Shown: piece by piece, positions 8,716 through 20,399 of the stretch
Layout: every line of letters begins with the position of its first letter
Numbering within the stretch: the stretch's first letter is position 1
Assembly: GCA_025403435.1 (NCBI GenBank)
Contig: CM046347.1
Coordinates: 25,246,597 to 25,310,596, forward strand
Direction: 5' to 3'
DNA from: Artocarpus heterophyllus
Taxonomy: Eukaryota; Streptophyta; Magnoliopsida; Rosales; Moraceae
DNA: 64,000 nt
Notes under the pieces: generated by a model
Database searches by the model: none
What the model was told of the DNA's origin: nothing
The model's input: only the letters and a program-made list of their open reading frames with translations
Made by a program: the position numbers and the translations under genes

Positions 8716-10916
8716 TGATACATATTTATACTTTCATACTTTAAAATACGTCATCATCTAATATGCATAACTCTTGATAAATCAAACTTTCTTAATAGAA
8801 CATCAATAACAACATCAAAGAATCATCATAGAAATCATCATGAACATGAATTTAAACTTTTCACAAACCACATCATGTTGCAAGTGAGAATGTACTTACT
8901 TGATAAGCTTACTTTACTTAACCGTATCTTAGGTGATGTCGCCGCGGTCTCGATGAGCTCACTTCTTAGTGTGTTCATGTCATATATTCATTTACATAAA
9001 AAATTAATATTCATTCTCATAAAATTTTGCAACATCATAAAACATCATCCAGGCTTCAAACTCAAGAAAATTACAAGAACACAGTTGCATTATAGTATCA
9101 TACAAACATTCATGCTAAACTAAAAATTAAAGAATCTACCTGACCCTTGTAAATTCATAGCTCAATAACTTAAAATTCATACACCATTCGAGCACCAAAC
9201 TTGGTAGGGCCAAAGTTAACATATAAAAATAATATCATGATTTTTCATTGGTCATATAAATTCCATTTGATATCTAAAACAAGTCAAACAACATAAAACA
9301 CAAAATATGCCAACAGTAACAAATCAGTGAGTAGTCCTTAATAACATTTGTATAATAAATTATCTACATCCTAAAATAATTTCACAAAATTCCTGCATGT
9401 AATTAAACCTAAAACTATAACATATTCAAAATTGGGCTTCAAATAAAATCAAATATATCAAAACAATACATTGGAAAATCAATGGTAAAACTAACTTCAG
9501 GTTTAAAAATTAGTGAGTATTCTTTGGTAAACATTTTCAAACAATTAAAATAAAATTACTTAGACTCTAAAATTTAATGACAACTTATTAACATAAAATA
9601 CAGTACCACAAAAATTCTCACCACCAAATAAAATCACTTAGTCATACAAAAACATCACACTACAAGAGGTCCAATAATTCATACATAGAACAGTCACAAA
9701 ACCAAGTCTTAATGAAAATTCAACAACACATAAAATATCCATCATATCATCATGAGACTTTCCAGTTCGGCACTTAATATACACATGAATAGATTTGCCA
9801 AATTTTGTTCAAAATATCATTCATTTGCATCATGAACAAAAACTACATTTTTATGCAACACAACCAATCAGCAATAATTTTCTATGAGTGGCAGAGAGAA
9901 GAAAATTCATATCTCAATGTAGAAAAATCCAATTGGCATGAAATTTTGAGGATCATCACATAACACATACCTAAACAACATACTAAAATTTTAGAGCAAA
10001 TGGAAATTTGTAGACAAAGATATGGGGGTCAAATTACAGGTAGACTACAATTTCAAAAATACCAAAAGTGAGACTCTTACCTCAAAAATTTCTTCTCATG
10101 CTTCCTTTGAATTCAGCCAAAGAAAACTCAATCTTTGTTTCAATTATTTACGGCAAGAATTAAAGGAGAGAAGAGGAAGAAATCGTGGAGAAAAGGAGAA
10201 AAAGGAGAGAGAGTTTCTGAGAAGAATTTTACGTGAAATGAGAATGACGTACAAGATGAAGCTTATCTTTTCTATTATTATAAGAAAATTTCTAAAATGC
10301 AGAAGGATAATCATGTGTGTGATAGGGAGTGAAAAGGAAAGTCAATTGATTTGTTCTACTTACCCATTTTTCACCTTTTCAAAATGGGAAACCTTATTAA
10401 TTAATCCAATCAACCTAAAAGTCAAACATTCTATTACCAAAATTAAGGAAAAAGGCCAAAAATATGCTAATCAATCAGAATTAATCTTCCCATCATATCT
10501 AATCATCAATAATCATCATTGTCACAAATTTTAGAGAGTGCCTGCTGACTACTCGTTAGCCTTCTTCGGCCTGCCAATAGCTTACTTCGGCTTGCCAAAG
10601 ATGTGAGGTCCAGACTACCGATGAAATTCCATCGGCTTGCCATTTTGTGAGGGACAATTCGGCCTGCCGAACTTGAAGGATTGGCCTACCAAACTACCAC
10701 ATACACTTAAATACAACAAAATCTTAACTAATTGCTAAATATATATCATGCATGCAACATTATTGACATCAACACCTTAAGCACACCAATTCCACATGAC
10801 TCTCACCTGTCATAATACTTAATAAAATAGTCAGTAACATAAAATCATATAGGAAATACTTAATGTTGTTTAAATATCTATCATAAACCATTACATAAAA
10901 GTTGGCAGGTGTTACA
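8716..10916 (-). repeat. Probable Ty3/gypsy LTR, partial
   Basis: The right edge reads, on the minus strand, TGTAACACCTGCC, the usual kind of start of a plant gypsy LTR. Going left the sequence is AT-rich and non-coding and ends without a clear terminus against the copia relic. It contains the 12-mer array at 10565-10692. No pol region adjoins it, so the class rests on the terminus and composition. The 170-codon + strand open frame at 10022-10534 looks like chance: low-complexity, Lys/Arg-rich and matching nothing I know. Confidence 0.45.
10565..10692 (+). repeat. Phased 12-mer array outside the copia family
   Basis: Units resembling TCGGCCTGCCGA begin at 10565, 10587, about 10610, 10632, 10669 and 10681; the first four are 22-23 bp apart. 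The surrounding sequence is not copia, so the array occurs in more than one element type. Confidence 0.6.
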
Positions 10917-11334
10917 AATTATGTCCGAAATAATTCAAAATGCAACGATTATAATTATATAGTAAAAAAAGTCCACAATTAATGCCCCAAACATATAACA
11001 TATGGATCTACATTTTCAATTTTAAAAAGTTGGTCGTTATGCAAAATAATCACAATCACACAAACTAATCATAATCACACATCAATCTCAAAAAAACTAA
11101 AACAAATTAATTTCAACAAAACCAAAACTAACTAAAATTATAAGGAACGTTTATTTTTTAAAAAACTTTAAAAATTGTAAACAAAAATAGAAAAATAATT
11201 TTTTTGAGAAAAATAAAATATATTTATAAAATTAAAAAAATTATTAAGAAAACAAAAAACAAAGAAATCTGATTTAAAAGAGATAGAAACCCAAAGAAAT
11301 CTGATTTCAAAATAAAAAAGAAAAGAAATCTTTC
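10917..11334. other. AT-rich stretch, nothing recognised
   Basis: This holds A-rich low-complexity DNA with no open frame of note and no repeat terminus that I can define. It may be the body of the MULE whose end lies just to the right. Confidence 0.5.
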
Positions 11335-12008
11335 TTTCTCTCTCTATGTGCGTGCGACTGTGGAGAGGGCGCTAAGGTTGTTTGGGGTGTGTTAGACGAC
11401 AAGGGTAGGATCTCATCAAGGTTGGGGTCATGGGTGGGGGTTAGGTTAGGCTGTGTTGGTTAAGGGGAGGGATCGACGAGGTTTCGGGGCAAGACGAGAA
11501 ACGACAAGGTTGGGGGGTTAGGATGCTTTGGTGGCCTAGGGTGGGTTGGGCTAGGTTGATGACAGAGGAAGGTGAAGATGGGTGGTAGGAGTTTGCTCAA
11601 CAGTTAGACTTATGCTACTCGAAAGTTACGATGGGTCGCTACGGCTCGAGAGAGGGAGGGAGGACGGGGGGAAGGTGGCGTCGAGTTGGGGGCTCGACGG
11701 TTGACAATTGGGATAGGGTAGGTGGGCGGAGTGGAGGGAGAGAGGGAGGGAGGAGGGAGGTAGGGTTTTGGGGTTGGGGGGTTGGAGCGTTTCTTTTGTT
11801 TGATTTTTTTTAGTGCTTTTAAAAAAAAATTGAATGGTTAAGATTTAATTTTAAAGATCAATGGTTAAAATTAAATTAGGTGTTTTGCTCATTTAAAATA
11901 AAAATTTCATAGAGTTAACTCAAGGGTGTGTTAGTGTGATGAGTTTTGATCCAAGGGGTGTCATTGTAATTTGAGTAAAATGCACGGGGTATTTGTGTAA
12001 TTTACTCT
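11335..12008. mobile_element. MULE terminal fragment
   Basis: The last 240 bp match the right end of the complete MULE at 49378-51607: the ATGGTTAAGATTT stretch, ATTAAATTAGG near 11870, and the terminal stretch GGGTGTCATTGTAATTTGAG then TAAAATGC at 11956-11982. Both copies carry a G-rich, GGGAGG-type block just inside. The opposite terminal repeat is absent, so this is a truncated copy. The 60-codon frame at 11631-11813 is a product of the G-rich repeat. Confidence 0.6.
11733..11788 (+). other. G-run cluster, possible G-quadruplex
   Basis: Many GGG runs are separated by one to four bases on the + strand (GGAGGGAGAGAGGGAGGGAG and onward). A similar cluster lies at 51351-51377 at the same relative place in the complete MULE. 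Confidence 0.5.
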
Positions 12009-12603
12009 TTTCAATTTTAAAATATTTTTCAAAATTTTTCTTAATAAAAAACATATATTTCATAAATATATTGGGTTTAATTAAAGATCATTTTTTCTCA
12101 TTATCATGTTTTTTCAATAGAAAACTCTATGAGATAAAATTAAAATAAGTTTTTTGAAATTTAAAAAACTTTTGTAATTCAAATAAAACCGAGTGATATG
12201 ATTATGTAATTAACATAGTAATATTATAGATCATCACAATGTATTTGCAGCATACCTTTCTCACCTTATGGACCGCACTGCGGACTTTGATGAGGGCTCA
12301 TCTCCCAATAGTAAAAAAAAATAAAGATTAAAATAAAAAACTTGCAGAAAATTTGTAGCCACAATTTTGAAGTCTAGGTTCACAAGTTGGTTGGTTTTAA
12401 CCCTCTAATTGATACCATCTCTCATATCTGACATGTGGAAAAATTATAACATAAACCAAAAAAAAAAAGAAAAAATTAATAGAAAACATATTCAAATATG
12501 AGGCTAGCAATTGGCCAATGGCTTATGGCCCACCCACTTGGAGTTGCTATCTTTTTCTCTCCTTTGTTTCTCCACCGTTTCTTTTGGCATGATAAACAAT
12601 AAT
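12009..12603. other. Intergenic, no gene recognised
   Basis: This AT-rich DNA has poly-A and poly-T stretches. A short GC-richer island at about 12245-12300 looks exon-like on the minus strand (open, ending at a GTGAG donor-like site) but is too short to name. Confidence 0.5.
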
Positions 12604-12845
12604 GGGAAAATTTTAAATTTATACCCTATGTTATGCAAAAAATGAGTTTGGTACTTTATATTTTGGAATATTTTATATCGGTATTTTGACTTTTTAGAAA
12701 ATTCTTTTTTAGTACCTAGAGCCTTTTTCTATGACAAAAAAAGACACAAATGCTCTTATTGTATAATACAATTAGTGGACCTAAAATTTTTTATGAAAAA
12801 AATATTTTTAAGACCCTATGTTATAACTATGACCAAACACCTCAA
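12604..12845 (+). repeat. Left terminal inverted repeat
   Basis: It pairs with 14085-14325 over its whole length, with small indels. Confidence 0.82.
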
Positions 12846-13546
12846 ATACCTAACAAATTAACCAAACACCCCAAATACCTAACAAAATAACCAATTTCTT
12901 CCTTGTTTGTTTTTGTTCCTAAGTTTTTTTCCTCTTTTTTTTTTTTTGGTTTTCCTTTTGTTTCCTATTCTCCTCCTTTTGAAGTAGTTTAGAGCTACCA
13001 AAAACCCATATGCAGACAATTATTATCACCATAAATTCTTCACTAGTCTTACTGTTTTAAATTAACAGCTTCTTTAGATAGTTTGACTTCAAAATCTTTC
13101 ACCTTTTCTAAGTTCCCACCTAAACTAGTATAGTAAAACCTTGCATTTCTAGTAAATTTTCTCTTGCATAATCAAAATTGACATAATAGAATAGAAGAGA
13201 AGAAAAGAGAACAGAAATCGGTCCTTCCAAACACCATGAAACCCATAAATTCAAAAAATTCAAAATCTCATCTTTCCTTAGCAAGGAAATTGACTACAAA
13301 TGGAAATTGAAATTGCTAAAATTCATTGTCCGAATGAGCTTCGCAGCCTTTTTCGTGGGGAATATTGGTCCCTTTAATGATCAAAGGGTAGCTTGGCTCT
13401 AACTAGTGGACACAAATCGTGGCCGACTTGGAAAGGAAGCGACTTTGAGGAAGTGGCGATGGCCAGCAATGGCTCGGCATCCAAGGTGGTCACCATAGTG
13501 GCAGATGCTAAAGGAATGGCTGAAATGGAGTTAGTGGTGTTGATGA

Positions 13547-13900
13547 TCAGAGAGAGATAGGAGCGGTGGAGAAGACATTGTTGGAGTTTGAGGGTTTGAA
13601 GAGAGAAGAGCAAGGAAAGGAGGAGATAGAGGGGAATTTAGTGGAGGATTTTAGGATGATGGAGAAAGAGGTGCAAAGAGAGCAAATTCTCGTATTTGGC
13701 TTAAAAGTTTGGCGTAGCCTAGAACAAGCATCATCCTCAACATCATCCCCACTAGAAGCATAGCCTTGACTATGACTTTGTCTTATAAATCCATGAGCAA
13801 TGGGAGTTTCACCAAACATTGTTACAAAAAACTGAAAGACTTGTTCTTCAGGCACAACACCCCTTTGAATCATCACTAAATATATCTACAAAGAAAGCCA
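13547..13900 (-). pseudogene. Exon-like open frame inside the TIR transposon
   Basis: I do not recognise this gene. On the minus strand a splice-acceptor-like TTTCTTTGTAG (near 13895) precedes an open frame of about 110 codons. Its first half has ordinary protein-like composition (VVPEEQVFQFFVTMFGETP, then an acidic GDDVEDDA stretch); its second half is Ser-rich and may be intronic or frame-shifted. A second open stretch lies at 13374-13613. A + strand frame at 13566-13763 overlaps and cannot be excluded. Position inside inverted repeats fits a captured host fragment (Pack-MULE type), but this is inference. Confidence 0.35.
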
Positions 13901-14084
13901 AAGAACGAAACTTTTCTTCCTAACTAGGAAAACCCATACCAAATTTTCTTCTTTTTTTCAAATTCTCGCATAAATCCACATGAGAATATGATCATAGAAG
14001 GGAAAATAGAAGGACCAAAATGAGAATACAGAAGAAACCCATTTCGTGGATGAGTCTGGCGAAGCAAAAAGAAAATAGTATAAT

Positions 14085-14325
14085 ATTTTTTTATAGGGTG
14101 TTTGGTTGTAGGAATAACATTTATAAAAATATTTTCTTATGAAAAATTTTAGGTCAACGAACTGTATTTTATATACTAAGGGCAATTTTTTTGTCCCAAA
14201 AAAGGGTATTTGGATACTAAAAAAAAGATTTTCTAAAAAGTCAAAGTATCGAAATAAAATATTCTAAAACATTTGATACTAAACTTATATTTCGATATAA
14301 TACAGGGTACTAATTTAAAATTTTC
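14085..14325 (-). repeat. Right terminal inverted repeat
   Basis: This is the inverted partner of 12604-12845 and ends AAAATTTTC just before the target duplication. Confidence 0.82.
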
Positions 14326-14333
14326 ACAATAAT

Positions 14334-15236
14334 ATTAATTTTTCTTCTAGGGCCACTGATTAAATAATATTATTTGAGCAATATAAATTTGTTGTTTGTC
14401 TCTAACCCTTTTCTAGTTCCCTCGCCCACCCGTGTTCCCAGTTACATGCCATTCACGGATGGAAGATAGAGAATGAAAGAAAGTGTAAAAGAAAAAAGTG
14501 ACACCATTCTAAATTATTTTAGTTTGAAATATTTGTGTGCCATAATACTGATCTCCACAACCGCAAAAATGTTCCAAGCCCTAATTTTGATCTCTAAAGA
14601 TCAGATCCTATAAATTCATTTTGTGGGGTCTTTAATTGGTGCCCACGTGACAAACCCATTGCCGAACTGCAGTGCCCATGTGATAAACCCTTTTTCCCAC
14701 CGTGCATTTTAGGCCTCGTGAAATCTTCATCGTTAGATCTTTTTTTAGTTTTATCTTAAATCTTTTTTAAAAAAAAAAAAGTGGACAAGAATGAAGCAAT
14801 CTCATATAGTTTTAAAAAAATGATTTATGATTTCCTGTAAATGGGTCCACGTAGTGGGTTAATTTTATTATTTTATAGACAATAATATATAAATATTAAT
14901 AGATCGATATAACAAATGATCAATTATAATAAACAAAACATTCAAACCATTGTTTCTATTAAAAAAAAAAGAAAATTTTCTTGGTGTCTCTCTCTCAATA
15001 TATATATATTTTCAATTGGCATGCATATAACTCATGCAAAAGAGATAAAATTAAGCTCCACAGTAGATAAATTTTTGGCTTTTTAAAATTTCCTTTGGCC
15101 CTGGTGTAAACTATTTTGATTGTTATGATAGCAAACTTGGTCATCGGCATTTAAGCTCCAAAATAAATAAGTTTTAGCTCTATTGAAAATTCCTTCACAT
15201 CTAGTGTGAACTAGTCTTATTGCTATAATAATGACC
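14334..15236. other. Intergenic, no gene recognised
   Basis: This AT-rich stretch carries a short TA microsatellite (about 14997-15009) and poly-A runs. I see no coding sequence or repeat terminus in it. Confidence 0.5.
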
Positions 15237-17286
15237 TATTGAAAAAATAGTACACAACGAAATTTTAAAAATTTATATAAGAGTATTTTCTAAAACACAA
15301 GTTTGACATGCTATATGCATAAATTAACTAGATCTTACTAACCTTTGATTGCCGAAGAACCCTCGCAAAACATGAAGAGAAACAATGTTCTAGAAGAGCC
15401 TCAATCAACTGGTCTTCCTTGCTATTCTCTATCCACAACTACAGTGAGTGTGGGCTTACACGTACAGCTCTTCCACTAGGTGACTCTCCTTCCAACCAAT
15501 TGAGAGAACCCAAAGCAAGTGTTCGTAATTTGTGAACAAAAACTCTCAGGGAGTTTCCAGATTTTCACTAGCAGAGTATCATTCTTAATCTCTCAATTGA
15601 TATGAATAACTCTTAAGACTTATTCCCTATTTATAAAGGTATGGTCTAGGGTCAGTCCTTATCAGATTAGGTCTCAAAATTCGAATCAGAATCAAATTCG
15701 GATCAATATATGATAAGATTCATGTAAAAACACGTGATCATATCCTTCGCTCATCGGCAGGCCGATCAGGATGATCGGCAGGCCGAACAGGCCCCATCGG
15801 TAGGTCAAACACGATGATCGGCATGCCAAACACGACGATTGGCATGCCGAACTGTAGATTAAAATCTCAGCGAATCTTTTATTTTCCAACCGAGATTCTA
15901 TAGGATAAAGTCTCAGTTTTAATTCAAATAACCCAATAGAAAAGTTATCTCATTAAAAAAACTTTATCTAGATAATCTCTAAGAAAATAAATAAATTCCC
16001 AATAATTCTACAAGTTTATCTTGATCTAATTTATCCAAAAATTAAATCAATCGATAAACAGATAAGAATTATCCGATCCTAATAATTCAACAAGTTTATC
16101 TTGAATCAATTTTGTCACAAAGTTAATTCAACCGATAAATAGACATGAATTATCTGATTCTTTCAAATTTTAACCAATCTGATAAATCCGACATAAGTCA
16201 CCAATTATTAGAAAAGCAGGCCGTATCGTTATAGGATGTTGTGAGCTAGCAAAGGGGACCAAATGGACCTATATAGTTCCAGCTCCTGATAATTATGAAA
16301 TCCAATATCCTAGATATACATTTCATAATTATCAACTCCAACGCTACTCCACTAAAAGCTTGGAGCTACACTCTCAAACTATATAGAATTACAAAGCCCG
16401 TATAGCTAAGTCTCCATGACATATCATAGTGTATTGTATCCCCATATGATTATCCATAATTGGCTTAAGGACAAGTTCTGTCTTACCTTCCCGATTATTA
16501 TTATCTTATGTTCCATTATCACACCATCGATAAACTTACCATCCAAAGACAATATACCATTTAGTTACACCTATATATCCAAATGGTTGAGCACTCTAGT
16601 TTTCTAATTATAGGATAACGCATACAAGAGGATATCACTGCTCCTAAAGAGGAGCTATGGATTCTATATCTATGAATAATAGGTCTACGCTATCAAGAGT
16701 CATGCCTCCAACGTACCAACATGCATACCACTATTAAGATGTGGGCGTCACCCTTTGGTACATCAAAAGATACAAGTCAAGACAACGGGCCCACTATTCA
16801 TCTCAAGATTAAGATACAATACAAATGATTGTCTAAAGTGAATCGATTTGCCAAGACAAAATTATTAATCCAAATCAATTCACTTTATGTCCCGATCTAA
16901 GACATCGTAACTATGACAACATGCCAACATTTCTATTCATGGAGTCCACCTCGATGGTCAAGACAAACCATCTCCCAATATGGATATAGACAACATAAAA
17001 ATCTTTCCATGAATAAAGCGCCCAACTTTATTCCCTCGATTACAGATCTTATGATTTAGACTATCACCTTAAGAATCGTGTCTTCTACATAATCTATCCA
17101 TTATATGCCCAATTCTTAAAGTTTAGACTGACAATCTTAGACTATTTTTTGTTTAACATACATTCAACAAATATGAACATAAAGAGGACAGAATTTGGTA
17201 TATAAACAATAAATAAATTCTTTATTGATAAAAATGTCTCCAAAAACTTATTACTTTGTTACTCCTTAGGGCATACATGTCTGACA
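15237..17286 (-). repeat. 3' LTR of element C
   Basis: This is a family LTR of about 2.05 kb in reverse orientation. The left end is decayed (TATTGAAAAA for TGTTGGAAAA) and the right end is CTGACA. It has five phased 12-mers at 15754, 15775, 15797, 15818 and 15839 and a TATA region near 15630. It is followed on the right by the polypurine tract and RNase H of element C. Confidence 0.92.
15754..15850 (-). promoter_or_regulatory. Five-unit phased palindrome array
   Basis: Units start at 15754, 15775, 15797, 15818 and 15839 (spacing 21, 22, 21, 21). The first two are perfect TCGGCAGGCCGA. This is the longest and best-preserved array in the window. Confidence 0.7.
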
Positions 17287-17300
17287 ATCTTTCACTTGCA
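17287..17300 (-). other. Polypurine tract of element C (decayed)
   Basis: On the minus strand, purine-rich GTGCAAGTGAAAGAT lies directly before the 3' LTR; copies D and E have GTGGGAGAT. It would prime plus-strand DNA synthesis. Confidence 0.7.
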
Positions 17301-17864
17301 CTAAGTGAGTAAATATGACAAAGCTCGCATCCCCATAGCTTCCACATGCCTCTCGAAGACTCTCCCAGTAAGTGTCCTTGTAAATAGATCAGTTAAATTG
17401 TCCTCTGACGCAATCTTGCACAATGTGACATGCCCGCCCTCAACAAAGTCCTTTATCACATGATACTTCCGATCAATATGCTTACTCTTCTTGTGAAATC
17501 TTAGTTCCTTAGCATTAGCTACCATCGCATTGTTATCATAGTACAGTGATACCGCCTTATCCATGCCAAGAACTACCTCAAGATCCCCAAGGAACTTGTG
17601 GAGCTACTCTACTTCTTTTGAAGTATCACTAGCTGCCACATACTCGGCCTCCATCGTTGAATCTGAAGTGTAATTTTGCTTTACACTTCTCCAACTAATG
17701 GCACCGCCTCCCAGAGTAAACACAAAACCCAAAGTTGATTTTCTAGAATCCAGACAGGATTGAAAATCCGAGCCAGTATATCCTAGAGGAGTCAAGTCCT
17801 CACCTGAATATACAAGCATATACCCTCGAGTCCTACTCAGGTACTTGAAAATATGCTTAACCAT
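17301..17864 (-). pseudogene. Element C RNase H
   Basis: Two minus-strand frames (17604-17864 and 17301-17564) cover the copia RNase H domain: YTGSDFQS, TLGGGAISWRS, MEAEYVAASD, then LYYDNNA and the histidine-rich HKKSKHID, ending near DLFTRTL. The acidic residues of the active site (D of GSDF, E of MEAE, D of YYDN) are kept. A frame break between the two parts disables it. Confidence 0.9.
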
Positions 17865-18840
17865 AACCTAGTGGTTTGGTCTTGGATCCGCCTAAAATTG
17901 ACTTACAATCCCGACCGTATAACTAATATCTGGTCGTGTGCAAAGCATGGCATACACGAGACTACCCACTATCGAAGCATAAGGCACATTCTTTATGTAT
18001 TCTCTTTCTTCATAAGACTTTGGAGAGTCTTTCTTAGAAAGAGTAATTCCAGAACTAAATGGTTGCCCACCTTTCTTGGAATCCTGCAATGCAAACCTCC
18101 TAAGAATTTTATCTATATAGCCGGCCTGGGACAAAGCTATCATTTTGTTCTTCCTATCCCGAAAGATCTAGATACCGAGAATATAATTGGCCTCACCTAA
18201 GTCCTTCATGTCAAACAACTTGGTCAACCATAATTTGACCGATGACAATGTTCCAATGTCATTGCCAATTAGCAGAATGTCATCTATATAGAGCAGTAGA
18301 AAAACCACCTTCCCATCCTTAATGTGTTTGTAAATACATGGTTCATCCACATTTTGTGAGAACCCATAAGTCTTGATCACCTGATCAAATCTTACGTTCC
18401 AAGAACAAGAAGCCTGCTTAAGTCCATAAATTGACTTTAACAACTTACAAACCTTACCCTCTTGACCCGTGACCTTGAACTCGTCTGGTTGTTCCATATA
18501 AATGAACTTATCAAGATAGCCATTCAGAAAAGCCATCTTGACATCCATCTGTCAAATCTCGTAGTCGAGAGTAGTAGCTATAGACAAGAGAATCTGGATG
18601 GACTTAAGCATGACTACAGGTGAAAAGGTTTTCTCATAATCGATTCCTTCCTTTTCTGTATAACCCTTAGCTGCCAGTCTAGCCTTAAAGGTTTGACCTT
18701 TCCATCCACTCCTCTTTTCCTCTTGTAGATCCACTTACACCCTATGGGCTTTACCCCTTCGGGAAGATCCACAAGCTCCTAGACTTGATTAGTCTCCATA
18801 GACTTCATCTCTATGTTTATGGCCTCTGTCCAGAGTTTTG
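17865..18840 (-). pseudogene. Element C reverse transcriptase
   Basis: The minus-strand frame 18168-18548 has MDVKMAFLNG, KLLKSIYGLKQAS, the catalytic YIDD box in FLLLYIDDILLIGND, and FDMKDLGEA. 17892-18143 gives the connection region (SQAGYIDKILRRF, then DISYTVGIVSQF), and 18552-18734 the N-terminal ARLAAKGYTEKEGIDYEKTF. A stop (WQ to *Q) and frameshifts separate these blocks. The domain is complete in length but broken. Confidence 0.9.
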
Positions 18841-20399
18841 AATCAATATCCTCCATAGCCTTTGTGTAAGTATAAGGATCCCTATCATGTTCATCCAGTT
18901 CAGCCAAAAAGACTTTTCCATTGAACATATACCTTTCAGGTTGACGCTCGATCATCCCACTATGACGAAGCCCCTTAGGTTGTTATTTAGGTTCATTTGG
19001 TTTTTCTACACTGATCAGAATGGTTTCATTCAGAACCTCCGAAGTGATCGGATCACTCCTTAACTCCTCAAGCACCACTTTGCATCAAGGTTTAAAGTCA
19101 TCCCTGTAACTCTCCTCAAGGAAAGTTGCATTAGCTGAAACCAAGACTTTATTTTCCTTTGGGTTATAGAAATAACCCCCTTTAGTCCGTTTTGGATATC
19201 CTACAAACATGCAAACTTCTGAACGTGATTCTAACTTATTCAGATCCTTAAACAGGACATGAGCCGGACAGCCCCATATGTGAATATGGTTTAAGGATGT
19301 CTTCTTGCCTGTCCATAACTTGTGATGAGTTTCAGGGATAGATATTGAAGGCACATTGTTTAAAAGATAACATACGGTTTGCAATGCATATCCCTAAAAG
19401 GACAAAGGCAATGATGAATAGCTCATCATGGACCTAACCTTGTCCAACAAAGTCCCATTTCTTCTCTTCACCATCCCATTCTGCTTCAGAGTGCCCGAAG
19501 CAGTCAAATGGGACAAAATCCCATTCTCTAATAAGTGTCCTAAGAACTCATCAGAAAATCCCATTATGCTGCAGAGTGCCCGATGCGGTAGGATGGAAGT
19601 ACCTTTTTGGGTCTACCTAATTACTTTTCTACTTCAGCCTGAAACTCCCTGAACTTGTCAAAAGTTTTGCTTTTGTGGTGCATCAGGCACATAAAACCAT
19701 ATCTTAAGTAATCGTCAATAAAAGTGACGAAGTTCTCATACCCTCCTCGCGCCCGGATGTTCATCGGTTCGTAAACATCACTATGCACAAGTTCTAGAAC
19801 CCCTTCGGCCCTATTGCCCTTAGACCTAAATGGTTTTTTGGTCATTTTACCCTCCAAATAAGATTTACATTGAGGTATAGATTCCACCTTTATGTGACTT
19901 AAAGGTCCATCCCTTACCAACCTTTGAATCCTATTCAGGTTAATATGACCAAGGCGCAAATGCCAAAGATAAGTCTTATTAGAGTGAGAAGTTTTAAGTC
20001 TTTTAGAGTTATTATCATTCATCTCAGCATTAAGTAATAAGTCCATCTTAGGTTTGACAAAATATAGATTATTTTGCATCCATCCAGAACAGATAAAAGA
20101 TTTGTTTTTACGAATCACTACTTTATCATTAAAACAAACCAAATAGGAGTCTTTAAATAAACAAGCTACATAAATTAAATTCCTTTTAAATTTAGGAACA
20201 TAAAAACAATCTTGCAAAAATAAATTCCTATAATTATCAAAATAAAGATGGACGTCTCCCACTACTTCTGCTGAGACCAAGGATCCATCGCCCATCCGAA
20301 GCGTGAAGTCTTCACGTAGTAGACTTCTCATTTCTTTGAACCCCTGCAGAGAAACACAAACATGATTAGTTGCACCTAAATCTCTGACCCAAATGTCAC
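18841..20399 (-). pseudogene. Element C protease and integrase
   Basis: Most lies in one 416-codon minus-strand frame (19621-20871) that also includes the nucleocapsid. The protease site is DLGATNH rather than DSGATNH, which should abolish activity. The integrase zinc-binding motif has WHLRLGH but CKSY in place of CESC. The first two catalytic Asp residues are visible in HSDVYEP and FIDDYLRYG. Downstream, 19085-19384 carries HHKLWTGKK and VFVGYPKRTKGGYF. Around 19540-19620 the sequence is scrambled, with a repeated stretch on the catalytic Glu side. Confidence 0.88.

Larger units (their letters stand above)
12604..14325. mobile_element. DNA transposon with ~240-bp inverted repeats (MULE-like)
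   Basis: The left end (12604-12845, starting GGGAAAATTTTAAATT) is repeated in inverted form at 14085-14325, with matching blocks such as GACTTTTTAGAAAAT and GACCTAAAATTTTT. Both sides are flanked by ACAATAAT (12596-12603 and 14326-14333), an 8-bp target duplication that extends to 9 bp with one mismatch. Long repeats favour a MULE; an 8-bp duplication would also fit hAT. No transposase is visible inside, so it is non-autonomous. Confidence 0.8.

Noticed and set aside
10022..10534. 170-codon + strand open frame
   Set aside because: It is the longest + frame in the region but has low-complexity Lys/Arg/Glu composition and no known motif, and lies antisense within a probable gypsy LTR.
11631..11813. 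60-codon Gly/Arg-rich + strand frame
   Set aside because: It is created by the GGGAGG-type repeat of the MULE end.
12245..12300. Short GC-richer, exon-like island on the minus strand
   Set aside because: Too short, with a single donor-like site and no recognisable protein family.
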